Assembly: GCA_029207755.1 (NCBI GenBank)
Contig: JARCOQ010000004.1
Span: forward strand, 43,060,305 to 43,124,304
Reading direction: 5' to 3'
DNA length: 64,000 nt
From: Chamaea fasciata
Taxonomy: Eukaryota > Chordata > Aves > Passeriformes > Sylviidae
Part shown: positions 27,546-41,709 of the stretch, in pieces
Layout of the letters: each line of letters begins with the position of its first letter
How positions within the stretch are numbered: the first letter of the stretch is position 1
Translations under genes and position numbers: made by a program
Notes under the pieces: model-generated
Databases searched by the model: none
Told to the model about the DNA's origin: nothing
Seen by the model: only the letters and a program-made list of their open reading frames with translations

Positions 27546-30500
27546 TATTATTAGATAATAATGGCTTCTTTAGGTGGGGTTTTTTGCATACATGACTTTG
27601 GTTTTCTGAGATCAATCAAGTACATAATGTAAGCTTACCATGCTGGAGTTGTGCAGTCTGTTGTTTGCTGCTTCTTTTTATGCTGTGCATGACTTTATTT
27701 ATGGCACAGAAATAATTATAGAGTTGTCACTGTATCCCAGTACCTTTCAGAAACTGTAAGAGGTAGACAGAGTAAATCTGGACTTTTCAAAACAGCAATA
27801 GCAGCTGAACAAAAATTATTATAAGGTTCACTCACATGACAGCTATTAGATAAGAAATGGTCTGAGTGCCAGAACTCCCCCTGTGATTGTTTAGCAACTG
27901 CTAAGGAATTAGAGTGATGTTTCTTAAGAGCTTTTCCAGGATATTACATTTGAAACCAAGATATTGTAATGTCAAAATGTGAGGAAAAGACTGCCCTTCA
28001 GATGGTCAGGTTCTGTGCCCCAAGTCACCACAGATTTGACATCTCAGGATAGCCAAGTATTTCCCACAGCAGAGGCCAAGTGGCAGCATGAGCTGGGAGC
28101 CCAGAGGCCATCTAGCTGCTTGAGGAGGGCTCAGCCTTGTCTTTGGATATCTCTGCTCATGGCCTAGAACCTTCTGCTTGTTTTTCTACTGGCCCACATG
28201 ATGGGGAGTGGGCCCAGCCTGAAGGTGCCGTACTTCTTGAATGGGTCTTGTGTGCTTGTATGGCAGGGAAAGGATGTAGGAGGTCAGATGCATTCCTTTT
28301 GGATCAGGATGCTCAGGGCCAAGACCAGTCAGTTTTAACTCAGTTCCCTCCAGCTCTCACAGCATGCTGAATGCTGCAGCCCACTGGCCACCTTGGTGGG
28401 TCCACATCTGTCATACACCAGGGAACCAAAACAAGACACTGCATTCCAGATGTGGGCTCATAAATGAAACCCCACATGTGGAACACTTGCCCAGCAGCTC
28501 CAATCCCACTTTCTCTTTCCACACTGATGGAACTGCTTACAAATGAGGGGATGAGTTCCACTGCCTGCATACAGGTGCTGTTAAAAGATGTCCATTCCCA
28601 GACCTTCATACTGAATGGGTCTGAGACACCCATTAGCTTTTTGCATAGGTGAAGTCAGAGTTTGGGAATCCTGTGGCTTTCTGGAGTGGCAGCTGGAAAA
28701 CGATGTCCTTGACATCCTTGTGAGGACAGCTGAGTCTCTCCATCAGTGCTCAGTCATGCAAAGACACTCTAGGACATACTCAAATCCTGAATATCAGGAG
28801 ATACCGTAACAACTTTCTTTGTCTCTTTCAAGGCAAAGGTGATGGCCACAAAAAAAGTCATCCTGTGGCACATAGCTGGCCACCCCCTTGATTAGGCATG
28901 TGCCTTTATCTCTGCTTTTCATCAGGCACTCCACTCTAAATATCACTCACCTGCACAAACTTCAGTGCTAGTCCATTCTTTATTTGTCCTCCCTGTCATG
29001 AACACCAAAATGTCATGATTTGGAGTCCTGGTTTACAGCTATACCAAATAGCTGTATTTAGCATAGGGTATGTGGGGAAGTGGATATGTTGAGTGTTTCT
29101 TAGTGTATTTCTGAGGCATAAAACTGCCAGGAGGAAACTGAGAAGGGAAATTTGCAGGTAGAGTAATGAAGGAGGAAAAGAGATGCTGTAATTCTGCCAA
29201 TTACATTGAATTTAAAAGCAGAGTAGATATCTGGGATAATAAAGTTCCTAAAACTTGTATGGAAATTGGCAGCTGGGTAGAGGAGGACAGAAATACTCCC
29301 AGTGCTGTGCAAACTGGAAGAGTGGCCATGCTCAGCCACAACAAATGCTGCCTGACAGCAGCTGCTTGCCCAGCAGTGCATGAGCTGCTCTGGAGCAGAC
29401 TTACTCCCCTTGCAACGGGGTCAGAAGGGTAGGGAAGCAGAACTGACTACGTGGATGGCACTGTGCAGGATAAAGCATGTGGCTCTGTAGAAAAAATGGG
29501 TTTTATTCATTCTGCTATTCAGCAAGAACTATTTTTTATAAACAGCAGTAGCAAATCACCAGTGAGCTCAAGGAACTAACAATAATGTGTTACTTGATTA
29601 TTGTGTTTGTCTAAATGCCTTCACCTCTAGCCCTTCCATCTCCTGCCAGTTTAGACTGATGTTTTTAGGGGCAGGGCTTGTATTCACAATTACTTAGAAC
29701 ATTTTCCTCAATAACTGTTCTTAATAATTGTGGAAGTCCCACAGCATGACTCAAAATATATATACTGTTCAGTACTATTGACTGATTTGGAGTCCAAAAT
29801 AGCCCAGATGAGCAGGTGAGCTGATCTGGAGCTGTCAAAACTGGCTCAGCACCACAGATGAGTCAAAAAACAAACTCAATAAACAATGCCAAGAGAAACC
29901 AATAAGGTATTAACACATGGGCTGACAGCAAGTGTTGGACCTCACAATTAGGTACCTACACATAAAATCTATGTAATGCTTGAAACTACAACAGATTAAA
30001 CCAATTTAAAGATCAGTCAAGTGGTTTAGTTTTGGTTTGTGTTTTTTTGTGGCAGAGAGGACAGAGTTCACATCAAGCTCTGGAAAAAAACTGGACACCA
30101 TAGCTCTTTGGTTATGCAGACCTGTACCGAATGCCAAAGCTCATTTTCCAAGTAATCTCTAGACTGTTTTCATCTGGTCCTTCCAAAATTTAAGCATAAC
30201 CTCCTCCTGAGCCCAGTGAGACTTAGGGGAAAGGACATATCTCTTTGTTGCCTGACCTGGCTTCGGAAAAATCTTCCAATGACACACACAATGGAGATAT
30301 CACACCATGCCTGTTTAGCTTTCTGACAACACTGAAACAGACAGTCCTGTTTTCCTGATCAATGGTACTCGCCTCCAAGCAAGCTGCATCATGCTGTGAG
30401 CTGGTCTCTGCCATAAAAATGCACACAGGGTGTACATAGATGCATATACATATATTCATTTATATTCCCAGCACAGCAGATGAAATAATTCTGCACTATG

Positions 30501-33500
30501 TATATTTTTGTGCTGTTAAGGTGCACTGTTGCTTTGCAAGCAAAACAGTAGATCTTTCATTGCCAGTGACATTGCACAAAGTGCTTATAATTCAGTGTTA
30601 GCTTATCAGCCATCCAATCTCCCACTCCAGGGAATGTGTCAACCATCAAAAGGAGTGGAGGAGGTGAGCTGAATCTTAATGGCTTCTATTTCATCAGACT
30701 CACTTTCTTAAGGGCATTTAATCAATGAGGACTAGTAGTAGGCAGATTTTTAAATAAATGTGTCACTTTAGGTTAATCTGCAGTACAGTTGAATGTATTT
30801 GTTTATGCGATTCCCCTGAATATGTTGCTCTGCTGCTCAGCTGAATTGATAATCTGTAAATCAAAACATGTTACAAGTAGTTTTAAACTAGCCCTTGAGC
30901 AATGACTTCATTTGACCTACTGGTATCTAAACCATTCAGAAGTTTCAGATCCAAGGGGGTTTAATGTCAGTTTTGTGTTCAGCACAGTTTCAAGTAAGCT
31001 TTTGGTTCAGTGAATCCAAATTGGCTTTTGGTCATTGCATGCTTATACGTATATTTTTGCATAGGGTTTTTCTTTTCTAATGTGTCAGGATTTTCTATTT
31101 TTCTTTCTTTTTTTTTCTTTTCCTTTTGTGAAGCAATCTTTGGGGAAAAAGAAAATCACAACCATTTGCAATGTTTAAGCATTCCCTCATTATAACTTAT
31201 CAGTCTCATATAGCAGTTAATGCAACAGTACGATAGAATAAAATAGATAACTTTTTTGAAGCATATTTACTTTTAAAGCAGTGAAAACAAAACCAAATGA
31301 AATTGATCAGATGGGTATGTAAATAAATTCATTTGTGCTCATGCAGGTGATAAGCAGCTACCCATGAGTTCTGATTTACAATGTTAACTCCCTGCTAATT
31401 AAAGCACTGAAACCGTTTATCCTTCTTGCTCACATATGAGACAAAGATTAGCAAAAATTCACGGAGGAAAAAAGGATCATGCATTAGCATACATTAATCA
31501 TGTTTAGTCTATTGTAAAATAGATCTAAATTATAATTATACCAATACATATCAGTGTTCAGAGAGAGCTAAACTGGCAAACTAGAGGGAAAAAAAGCTAG
31601 CCCATCTGTACTTCAGACTTTCACTGACGCAAAACATTGGCAAGGCTGCTTTGATTTACACTGATATGAACAAGATTATAATTAAGCTTAACAGCTAGAC
31701 TGTATGCTATTTGTGCTACTCAGGTGTGAGAACATATAAGGCCTCAATGTGTAGCCAAAATCCCTTTGGAGACCAATGCAAACTTCACCTATACAATGAC
31801 CACAGGGCTGTACTGTAATAGTGTAGAATTATTCTCTGCTTTAACAGAAAACTTTTATCTACTGCCATTTATGGAGGCCTTTTGCAGAAAACTCTGTAGA
31901 TCGAAGTGTGTGACATTGCAAAGGACATCTATGATTACGAGAGGCTGCTTGTGTTATGTAATATAAATCATTTGAGCATGGATATCCAACCAGAATATGA
32001 CTTTCCAGTTCTTGTGAGGAGTAACTAGATCTGCGAGAACACATCATGTGCAGAGTGGTGAAATAAAATAAAATGCATCAATGGATCCCACAGAAAACAG
32101 GACATAGGGCTGAGGAGGTGTTACAGGTGCTCTCAGCAATGTTCTTATGATTTCAAGCGTGATTTTCACATGACCTTAACCTGCACAAATTCTTTATTTC
32201 AAAACCATGCAACACTAGCTTATACATATATCTTTATTTTTCTACTGTTTTGAATCCAAATTTCCCTTTTCTCCATTCAAATTAAATTAAACTAATTCCT
32301 GTGCATTCTACTCATAATGCACATTTAGCTTCCTGAGACTGCAATCTATTTTACTATCCTACCATGCAGGAAGGTTTGAAGACCTCAGGTGAAAAAACAC
32401 CACATTGCTAGTGAAGGATCTTTAATATGGATCTAAATGCCATGTAAATCAAACCATTCTGTAAACTGTGCTTCAACCTCTTTAAACACATCTCCATGTT
32501 AGCTTTAACATCATTATGTCCCATTGTGATGAAAATGGACTTTCTGTATCCTGTGATAATGAAAATAGCCACTTTATGCAGTTTCTGTCTGCAATTATCC
32601 AGGCTTTTCTCAGACTCTAGAGGAATCTGAGCTAATTGCTTTGGGACTTTTGCTACATTTCCATAAATTCTTTGTTAATTTTTCATGAGAAACTGTTATT
32701 GCAGTTGGCCTTAAAGTTCCCATTGTATTCAATAATGTAAAGATGTCATTATGAAAACATAACTGATTCACTAGTGCCTCCATCAAAGCTGCACTCTTTT
32801 ATCCACATGTATTCTCAGGTGAAACTGAATTACTCATCCAAACCCTTCCTTGGCACTGCTTTTTTTTTTTTTTTTTTCCCTTTTGGGCTTTTTTTTTTTT
32901 TGGTTGGTTTTTTTGTTTGTTTGTTTGTTTGTTTGTTTTTTGAGACACACTTCTCTTCATTTGAGTTTACTCAAATCAAATTTAAAAGTGGTTCTATGTG
33001 GTGCATGACCTTATTGTTATTATGGGACATGAACTGAGTTTGCTTTATCACAGGACAAGCTTCTCAATGCAAAAAGCAACAAATTTGCATTCGTTTTGGT
33101 GGCATCATGCCAGTTGACACTCCCTACAGCACCAGCCTCAATGAGGTCCATGCTATAACAAAAACAGCAGTGCAGGCCACTGAGATGTCACTTTAAAAGT
33201 CCCTGAATCATGTGAAACTCGCCTGGCCCCCTCAGAACCCTGAAAAACACAAACAGCAATGAAAGCACCTATGCATTTTAAGAGCTTACTGGGTGTTACT
33301 AATTTTCACCTTTTAACTCTTTCTGTTGCTAACAAAAAATACCGCCATCTTGGTAATCAGATACAACACACTGCCAGCTCTGAAGCAGCTAAGGCAATCT
33401 GCAGTGCAAGACACATTTTCACAATGAACTTTCTCTTCAATGCTGCCACAAAAGAATACGTAAACTACTGAGAAACAAAAGAAAAGTACCAGGGCAAAAA

Positions 33501-34419
33501 AAAAATCGCACTGAAAAATTAGGATAGGCCAGTATTTTTCTAGTTAAAGAACCCTGCTTAGAGATACAGTTTATTGAAAGCACAGGTTTTGCTGATATCA
33601 ATAGAAGCTATTATAGATTAGAACTGAATAATTTAATGACCTATCTTTTTCCAAGGTCTTCTAAGGTCTGATTGCTGAAAAAGGCAAGGGATTTTGTAAG
33701 AAAACCTCAGAAATCTCTAAGGTTTGACTCAGAAACATGCTCACAAATCCCATTGCTTATCCTAAGCTTTTGTAAACCTCTTCCGTGTGGTAATGAAGCA
33801 GAAGATCATTGCATGATTGGATCTCTTATTCTCTTTTAGGTAGGTGGTCTAAAAGAAAAGAAAACCAATATGGCTTGTGATATTTATCTTAATATTAAAT
33901 GGAAAAAAATCTTAAATAAGTAAAATGTTGGGGAACTTCTTGCTTTCTTACCAAAAAGATAAAGCTGGCTTCAATCCTGTCCACAGATTAAGTTTTTTCA
34001 CATTTCTTACTGATTTTCCAGTACTGGGGACTACCAATTCAAGACCTGTGCCCTTCCCATACTTCCCAGGAGCTGTGGCACTTTATTCTCCAAGGAAGTG
34101 ACTGTTATGAATAGGAATACTGACAGCATGTGGCACCACTCAGGATGCCTGAGTTGATGGCATGTTGCACTGGAGGGAGATTTACTCTGTTGCAGCTCTC
34201 ATTGTGCATGGTCTCAAGCAAGCACATTCCCAGCCTCTCTCCGATGCCAGTTTTACTACCGCTGCTTTTCCAGGATTTGCTGCCACTGATGCTAATAATG
34301 AGACAAGTGAAAGAAGCTGCTAGGGTGAGATTTTGGCTTATAAAGGTTCTCAACTATTGGATTTTTCATTACTGTAGTAATATCAAAAATAATGAATGGT
34401 ATTGGGACTCTAAGCCTTC
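27546..34419. other. Unique non-coding DNA
   Basis: No gene is recognised. A relatively GC-rich, unclassified stretch at about 27.98-28.99 kb carries several short open frames on both strands with no recognisable content; it could be a decayed retroelement. The rest is AT-rich. A TTTG/T-rich tract at 32.86 kb is listed separately. Confidence 0.45.
32861..32941. repeat. T-rich tract with (TTTG)n
   Basis: Two long T-runs followed by about six TTTG units. Confidence 0.95.
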
Positions 34420-34424
34420 CATGT
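34420..34424 (+). repeat. Target-site duplication (left copy)
   Basis: CATGT, repeated exactly at 35151-35155. Confidence 0.85.
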
Positions 34425-35150
34425 TGTCTTGGTTTGGGAAGACAGGTGTCTGCCAGGTAAATTTACAATCAGAGACTTTTTGGGAAAGATTTGGGAAATA
34501 GGAATAGCAGTTCTTTACTAGTATGTAATACAAAGCAAACAAACATAAAAAAAAACTTTCACCAAACAACTACAGCATTAATAACAAATGAAAACAGTAC
34601 CAAGAACCTTGAGGGCTTTGTTTCACAAAACCCAGGGCAGTTTGGTTTCGGTGTCTCTGCAGGATCTTCAGAGCACCAAGCTGAAACAGTGGAAAAGTTC
34701 CAGGCTGGTAGCTGGGATGGCAGGGTGTCTTGGAAGGCAGTGGCAGGATGTCCTGGCAGTGCAGGGAGTGCAGGGTCACGCTGTAGCAAGAGGAGCAGCA
34801 CCGAAGAAGCCGAAGGCGAGGCAGGGCCTGGCTCAGCTCCCGCGGGTGGCAGAGAAAACTCAGGATTCAGGCCGAACCAGTGATAGTAGATTTCTCAGGA
34901 CTGGATCCCTTTGGCCACAGTGAAACTCTTCCAGTCAGCAACAGCCATTCTCTCCCTCCCCAAACGCCAGAAAAAGAAAAGCCCACAGCTGCCTCAAGCT
35001 TTGTCTTTTACCAGCGTTATCTCTCCCTTCTACCTTTGTCCACCTCTTTGTTTCGGTTAAGTACTCTCACATATCCAACACTTGGTCTCCTTGGTAACTT
35101 ATGGGGAAAAAATTCTTTAGAGAAAGAAGGAACAAACCTAACCCCCAACA
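34425..35150 (-). mobile_element. Solo LTR, inverted, related terminal sequence
   Basis: A 726-bp element starts TGTCTTGGTTTGG and ends CCCCCAACA on the plus strand. Read on the minus strand it begins TGTTGGGGG and ends CCAAACCAAGACA, with the same 3' part as the provirus LTR, including 'ctagtaaagaactgctattc' (AGTAAA poly(A) signal). The U3 part is different and GC-richer than that of the provirus. Exact CATGT duplications on both sides prove the boundaries. Open frames of 60-140 codons inside it are not conserved coding regions that I can recognise. Confidence 0.9.
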
Positions 35151-35155
35151 CATGT
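35151..35155 (+). repeat. Target-site duplication (right copy)
   Basis: CATGT, matching 34420-34424. Confidence 0.85.
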
Positions 35156-36299
35156 ATACAATTTCAAAAGTCCTTGAGCACTTTACTACTTCACCATCTC
35201 AACTTTATCCAGAGCACTGGATATATAATTTTTTTTTCCCCAAGAGGTACATCCACCCTCTCCACACTGGTTTTCTTGCATACGAAATTGGGTTTGCTTT
35301 GAAAGAGAGAAATGGTTGAAAGGCCTGTCATCATCCAAAAGTCTTCACCTGTAGGAAAATTAATGGTCTTAACAGTTGCCTTTCTTTTCACCATCTTCCC
35401 TGCAGCATCTGCTCCATGCAGCAAATTAGACTCCATCCAGAGTGGATCAGGGAGCAAAAATGGATCCATTGGAAGGGACAGTCACCCAATTCATAAGGGA
35501 TGTGCAATCATGTCTTTCCCTGTAGTTGCTGAGTGGACCAGAGGATAGAGGATATTATTTGGTGTGGCTAAACAAGGTGTTACGTGAGAAGGGCAGAATA
35601 AAGATTATAGAAAAGAGGTAGGGTATGAAGTTCTGGAAACTAGGAGATACGTCTTAGAAAGGACATCAACACCTGCTTGAATGAATATGTGTGCACATCT
35701 GTCTACTCACAGGACTGAGGCAGGAGACAAAAGAAGGCAAAGAGAAGTGGAAAAGTGCAAATGCAGGAAGACTTCCAAGATTTTTGCTTAAGAGTACAGC
35801 AATGACCAATGTTTGTTGTACATATGGCTGCAGCAATGCAGGAATATATACTTAGAACTTCTGAGGAATGTTTGGCTGTGCTTCCCTAAGCAAGTCATCC
35901 TGCTTTGTTTGCACACAATAATTGCAGCAGGCTTTACAAAGCGTAGTTTCTTTACTGGCAACAAAAATTTCATTTGGGTAAATTCAGACTAGCAGACCAG
36001 GTTTATTGTATCCTGAATATATTCACAAGTTCATAACAGGTTATGTAATTCCTTCTTTAGTAGCTGGGTTGTGTTGGGGAGTTTTTTGCATGTCAGTTTC
36101 TTTCTAGCTTTATTTTGTTGCTCTTGTAATAGATGTACTGAATAAAGTTCGTGTGTTAAAATTTGTGTGTGTAAAATTATACAGTGGAATGTAAAACCAC
36201 AGATTCCTGGAAGCAGTCTGAGGGCATCTCCAAACATTCCAAAGTCTTTTTTTAGCTTGAAGGTGTTACCTCGACATCTGCAGAAGAGATAACAGGGAA

Positions 36300-36784
36300 A
36301 CAGCCCATTAATCACGGGCTGACCACATCTTCACAGTCACTTAAAGGATCTGTTATCGATATGGGTGGAGATTAACGGAAGTCTTCCAACAGAAGATTCA
36401 GAGACTCTTCCTTCGGACTTCCATTCAATTCCTCAGGAAGCTGTTTCAAACATCCCTCACGGGGTGTAGAACATTTCAATGATTGTATTATTTGCATGAT
36501 GTCATGTTCTTTGGGTGAATCTGTGTTCTTTTTGATAGTCTTCCTTTCACCTCAGGGCAAAAAAATGGTATAAAACACCTACCCTGAGAGCCTGAATTTG
36601 TGGGCAGTACTCCGGAGAAGCACCCTTTGCTGCTCCCGGATTGTCCACCCAGCATTTGATCGATGTTGTCCTGACTTATTGCAGCGTTTTTCGAAATTGA
36701 TTTTTGAAATTGTTAAATAAATCTTTGGATTTTTGAATTGGCTCTGATCATTTATAATACTCTGATATTGCCTGAACCAAGACA
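36300..36784 (+). mobile_element. Probable LTR with TATA and poly(A) signal
   Basis: TATAAAA at 36569-36575 is followed 147 bases later by AATAAA at 36716-36721, and the segment ends 'cctgaaccaagaca', the same terminal CCAAGACA as the other LTRs here. That order fits U3-R-U5 in plus orientation. The 5' boundary is not certain. GCAAA at 36785-36789 also occurs at 35757-35761 just before a TG, which would give a 1,023-bp LTR, but this match could be chance. It could alternatively be an isolated promoter. Confidence 0.6.
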
Positions 36785-38876
36785 GCAAATGAAGTGATTA
36801 CATGAGCTAGTGAATGTGACTTTGATCTTTTCCCTTTTCTTTAGTTCAGTATCTGCTAAATAAGTGAGAGAAAGACAGCTGCCTGAAATTTTTGTGGGGA
36901 AAAAAAAAAAGAAAAACCACCAACAAGAGCAAACACATACATTAAATAGCCTTGATTTTTCAGAAGTCCTTGGCACCTAGTTTCAATATACCAGGGAATA
37001 AAGACTACTTAGGGAAAATATACACAAGGACAACATAAAATTTTCCCTGAATTGTTAGCTAGCTGTAAGACTGATCAGCAAAAGCAACAACAACTACAAA
37101 AAGACTTTTCATTCTTACAACAATCATTCTTTTTCTATTAGTTGAATGCATGGAAAAAATCCCTTGAAATATATATATTTAAATATCGTACCTACTTTCA
37201 GGTAGGTGTGGAACTATCACATTCCAGCTAGCTACAATGTGAAGACAACTGTTCATTGAAAACTATTGGGAAGATAAAGTTCACATGCTTTAAAAAAAAG
37301 TCCCAAAACAAAACAAAAAAACACCCTGAAAACTTCTGACTGTTAAAGTCCATTATGCATTATGTTCTTTCTTACTTCAGTGAAGGACCTCATAGAAATG
37401 CTGTTACAATAACAATGAAAAACACATTGCTTTACATGAAGCTTCATTTGCGAAATCCCTGTGGCTAGTGCATTTCTTTCCCAAACTGAAAGAAATGAAG
37501 TGTCATGTGTATCAGCTTGTTCTTCATTGCTCACATTCCTCTTTATGTTGATGAGAATTTTTCAGTACAAGCACTCAAGAACGGTACTTTACTTAAAGAC
37601 ACCGTGTTATGTTGGGCAGACAGCATTGTCATTATTATGCGGTAGACTGTGGATGCAGTCCTGTTAATTTTATTAAAAAGAGGCTGTCAGGATCTATAAT
37701 TCACACATCATTAACTGCTTCATTAAGACTACAGCAGCTCTGTGAGCCCTAAACTTGTAGCAGTTGCATGACAATACAGGTAAATGTTCACTGGTTGAGA
37801 CCCGAAAGGAACTCTAGTGACTTGTTCAGTAGATAATTAAAAGCCAGTAGTGTTTTTTAGGACCCAATTTTCCAAACTACAAGCATAAATGCATAAAACA
37901 CGTTCCCTTAGAATTGATTTAAGTTAAAAGCATTACTTTGCAATGAGGTGTGCAATCTCACATCGTCAATCAAAAAAAGGGCAATAACATACCAAAATGT
38001 ACAGTCATTTGAGTATTTTCATATGGTTTGGGTTTTCTTTACTAGAATATGAAGCAGCCTGTGTGCTGAAGCATTGTGAAGCAGAACTGTTACAGACACA
38101 AGCAATGTGAATTATATTTATTTAAGAATTTAGAATTAATGGAGCATTAATTATGCAGAGAAAAATTTCATTTTCCTATTATTTTTACTGAGTCCTGCCT
38201 TGGTTTGAGACAAGTTAGGACATTTCCACTCTTGCTTTTCCCCTCTTCTCTTTTAATAGACGTCTCCTTTCCTCTCTCCCTCATTATTTTGTTGAAGCTA
38301 CCAGCTCAGAGATAAAAACACAGCATGGATTTTGAACTGCACTTTGGAGCCTGATAGACTTGAGTAGATTTGGAAACAAGCAAAAAGATTTGCACTTCAC
38401 CTGTTATGTGGCAGCCTTCTCGGTGGGAATGCATGAGCAGTTCTCACATCACCACCGAGAGACCACTGAGAGCACCACCATCACTCTTCCCCTGTCCTCT
38501 CCATGACCTTTTTGCCTTCTTCCATCCATGGTCACCACTATTTGTAGTTTCCTGGGGTGAAGAAGTTGGAACTGGTCCGGCAACTCATGCTGTTGACTTT
38601 GGTTCAGCCACCTCTGATGCCTTGCCCCTCATAAGAGGTCTTTGACAACCAGACACTGCTCATACTCTGCAAACACACGTTTGCTGGTGGGAAAGGTTTC
38701 CTTCTGTTGCTAGCCACCACAGATTTCCAGCCTTCCACACCTTGGGAACTGCAAGCACACCATGCAGGGGGTCCCTGCGAAGATCCTGACCACCAACCCC
38801 AGTGACTGCAACCTCCTCCCACAACTCTTTCACCTGGAGTGATGCTTTAATTTTATATTTCATGTTTTCCAGATTC
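36785..38876. other. Unique non-coding DNA
   Basis: No gene is recognised. The part before about 38.35 kb is AT-rich; 38.38-38.87 kb is less so and may belong to the LTR-like segment that follows. Confidence 0.45.
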
Positions 38877-39320
38877 TGTGCTGCCTAGGGGTGTGGTTCT
38901 GAGCCTCATATTGAGTGTTAGTAAGCTCTCTTCCAGAGTAGGCAGACAAAACAAATCCTTTTCCAGATGGAGACCAGGACAACTTTCTGGCCCAAAAGTG
39001 TAAACAACAGTGGACTAAGGGAGAAAAAAGAAGGATGAGACCTGACAACCTGAAGCTGTAATTGGACAATTAAACCCCAATATGCAAATGAAACAAAACT
39101 TATAAAAGTGTAAGACCTTGTGACTGGTTGTCCACTTTTTGTGTCCATTTTTAGTCCACCTTGGGTGTAGTCCTAGCCAGGCTCTTGTCCTGCCCAAGGT
39201 ATACCCTAAAGGCCTTTCAATAAATAACTGCTTTATTCTCCACCTCTGTCCAGTCTCTGTTTCAGGCCAGCCTTCCCAAGGCATCAGGAGTATCCCGACC
39301 CCTCAGGACACCCCAAGAGC
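38877..39320 (+). mobile_element. Probable LTR, U3-R-U5
   Basis: CAAT-type elements and an octamer ATGCAAAT (39082-39089) precede TATAAAA at 39101-39107. AATAAA follows at 39219-39224, 118 bases downstream. This compact arrangement is typical of class II (ERVK/alpharetro-like) avian LTRs. The start is probably TGTG at 38877 or TGTGG at 38892. The 3' end is not identified and no target-site duplication was found. Confidence 0.55.
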
Positions 39321-40018
39321 TCAGGACCACAGGGTGTTGGGGCAGCCATGGTTGGAGCTGGAGGGCAGATGCTGCAGCTGCCCCTCACCATCACTGATCA
39401 CCAGGCTCCAAGCCTGGGTGTCCCAACAAGCCTGTAGCAGCATTCCTGGGGCCCGGCATCCTACACTGATGCACCTAGCAAGGGCAGCCCGCATCCCTAA
39501 ACCAGTGCTCTGGCTACCTACATGTGCTCCCTGACAATAAGAAAAACGAAATCTGTGTTCTTTTTAAGAAAACCAGCAGAAGTTTTTCCAAAGGCTTGGC
39601 AGCCCTGTGTGTGTCTCAGTGTGATTCTAGTTTAGGGTTATGGTCAAGAGAGATCAGGGCCAAAGCTACTTTGAGTGGATCTGCCAGACAAAACTAAAGG
39701 CTGCCTGGTAGTCACACTTTTCCCATTTTTCATCACGGATCTTTTGGAGGCTGCTAAATAAAATAAATGCCATGATACTGTATTCACTGTTATCAGTCTA
39801 GGAGGAATATGCAAGTCATAATTGACTGAGGTTACTTCAGTAGTTAATTTGAAATTTTCTAACTTGATTCCTAGAAACTTTACTAACAATATAAATACCA
39901 CAGTTGTTGCCATAAATTAAATTTTGCCAGCAAACATATTGGACGTTCCTTAGAGCCAGTATGTGAACATTTATATTGACATTTTTGTAGGGAAATATTC
40001 AAATTCTTACTTTCAGAT

Positions 40019-40053
40019 TGTTTGTTTGTTTGTTTGGTGTTTTGTTTGTTTCT
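40019..40053. repeat. (TTTG)n microsatellite
   Basis: About eight TTTG units with one interruption. Confidence 0.9.
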
Positions 40054-41670
40054 CCTCTGCTTTTACTTAGAAAGATGTGCAGACAGATTTCTACTTGGTC
40101 ACAGAGTATTCTTTCAAGGTTAAATCCCAGGTCTCATGGGGAATGTACTATTCTTTCTGTAAGGTGTTAATGTTTCTAATAATATTCTAATCAAGAAAAA
40201 AAAATTACCAAGAGCACAATGCTGCCAGCTATTTTTGCTGAAGGACAGTGGCTGTATAAGGGTCACCACTCATAACACACTTAGAATTTACAAGGGCCAG
40301 AAAACCTAGACTAGGCTATTTTTCCTATGTTTTCGTACACTAGTGATTACTGAGAAAAAACATGAGCTATAATTTCTAAGCCTTTGTCTTTAGTGCTGCT
40401 CAAAAGTATCAAACACAAAAGAACAAAGCTCCATGTCTTTTTCCTGTCATTATCACCAGTGAATACTTGTGCTCTCAACAGCAAAAGCATTGGTTACACT
40501 GGGAGATGGCAGATTTTGGGCAGAAGGGTAGTCACTGTCTAAACAATTAGAGCACAATACTTTTTCACTGTGACCTTGTACTGACCTTTACCATGAAGTA
40601 TAAACTTCTTTGTTAGAAGTAAAACACGAATTCCTCCTGCCTTTCCAGGACAGATGGCCTAAGACATGGTAGTAAACGCAATACACCCACGACCATTCTC
40701 TAGCCAACCTATAGAGAACAGTACACTTTCTTTCCTCTAAATTATGCTATCATTCAAAACAAGGCAATCAAACCCAAACCTATAACTTGGGTATAGGTCC
40801 ATCTCTGGCCCAGCAGATGGTGTGGGCCAAATCTCAGATGAAGGAGCCCTGGCATTGTCTCAGTATGGATAGGTAAGCCTAGAGCCCAGCAGGGCTCCCA
40901 AATTTCCTAATTTAGCAGTACATAAATAGCAGGAGGTTTATTGTGATGCTTCTGAAACTTTCTGGGGAGTAAATCTACTTCTTCTGTGTTATTTTGTTTG
41001 AAAAACCTGCAGGAAATACAAGGAAGATCAGTAGTCACCACAGCTGCATCTGAGTAATTCAAATCATATTTCACATTTTTTCCAGCTCAACTAGCATATT
41101 CCTTTCACAGCCTTATGTTTTCCCTGCAACTTGTATTCAGTTATCAAGTTGAAAAAAAGAGATAAGAAAAATCCAATCAGTTCAGATATTCCTAGCTGAC
41201 CTGATTGTGTGGAGAGCTGTTTGTGTCCAGATCAAGATGACATAAGGATTGTATCTATGGTAAATCAATGAGCGATGAATGCTACAGAAAGTAAGCAAAG
41301 CTTAATAAATTGGTCCCGCAAGATACCATTGGGCAATTCAACAGTAAAATATTTTTCCTAAGAGATCATCCAACTTCAGAAGAGCTCAAAAACCCAGCAA
41401 TCTGCAATTCTGGGCTGCAAACAAAACACTATGGAACTCAGCATGCATAAATCTTTGTGACAAATGATTGTAATTTTAAGAAAAACCCAAACAAACAAAC
41501 TGGAAAAGAACAGAAATGTTTTTCCAATAGATGGAGAGCAAGAGAAAGGGAAACTGCCCTATCCATCCCAAGCAATTACAGAAACCTGCAAAGATAACAA
41601 AAAGGTTCAATGGAATCAGAAAGTTTATGTCCCACATTGTCATGAATGCTTCTTCTGGTAAGAGAGAATT

Positions 41671-41709
41671 ATCATCATTGTCGTCATCGTCATCATCATC
41701 ATCATCATT
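41671..41709. repeat. (ATC)n microsatellite
   Basis: ATC/GTC units, about 13 in all. It explains the poly-Asp and poly-Ser open frames on the two strands. Confidence 0.95.

Noticed and set aside
27980..28990. GC-rich block as a processed pseudogene
   Set aside because: No frame gives a recognisable protein, and there is no poly(A) tail or flanking duplication.
34491..35302. Frames of 111-140 codons
   Set aside because: Mostly inside the inverted solo LTR; no recognisable protein, start context or splice structure.
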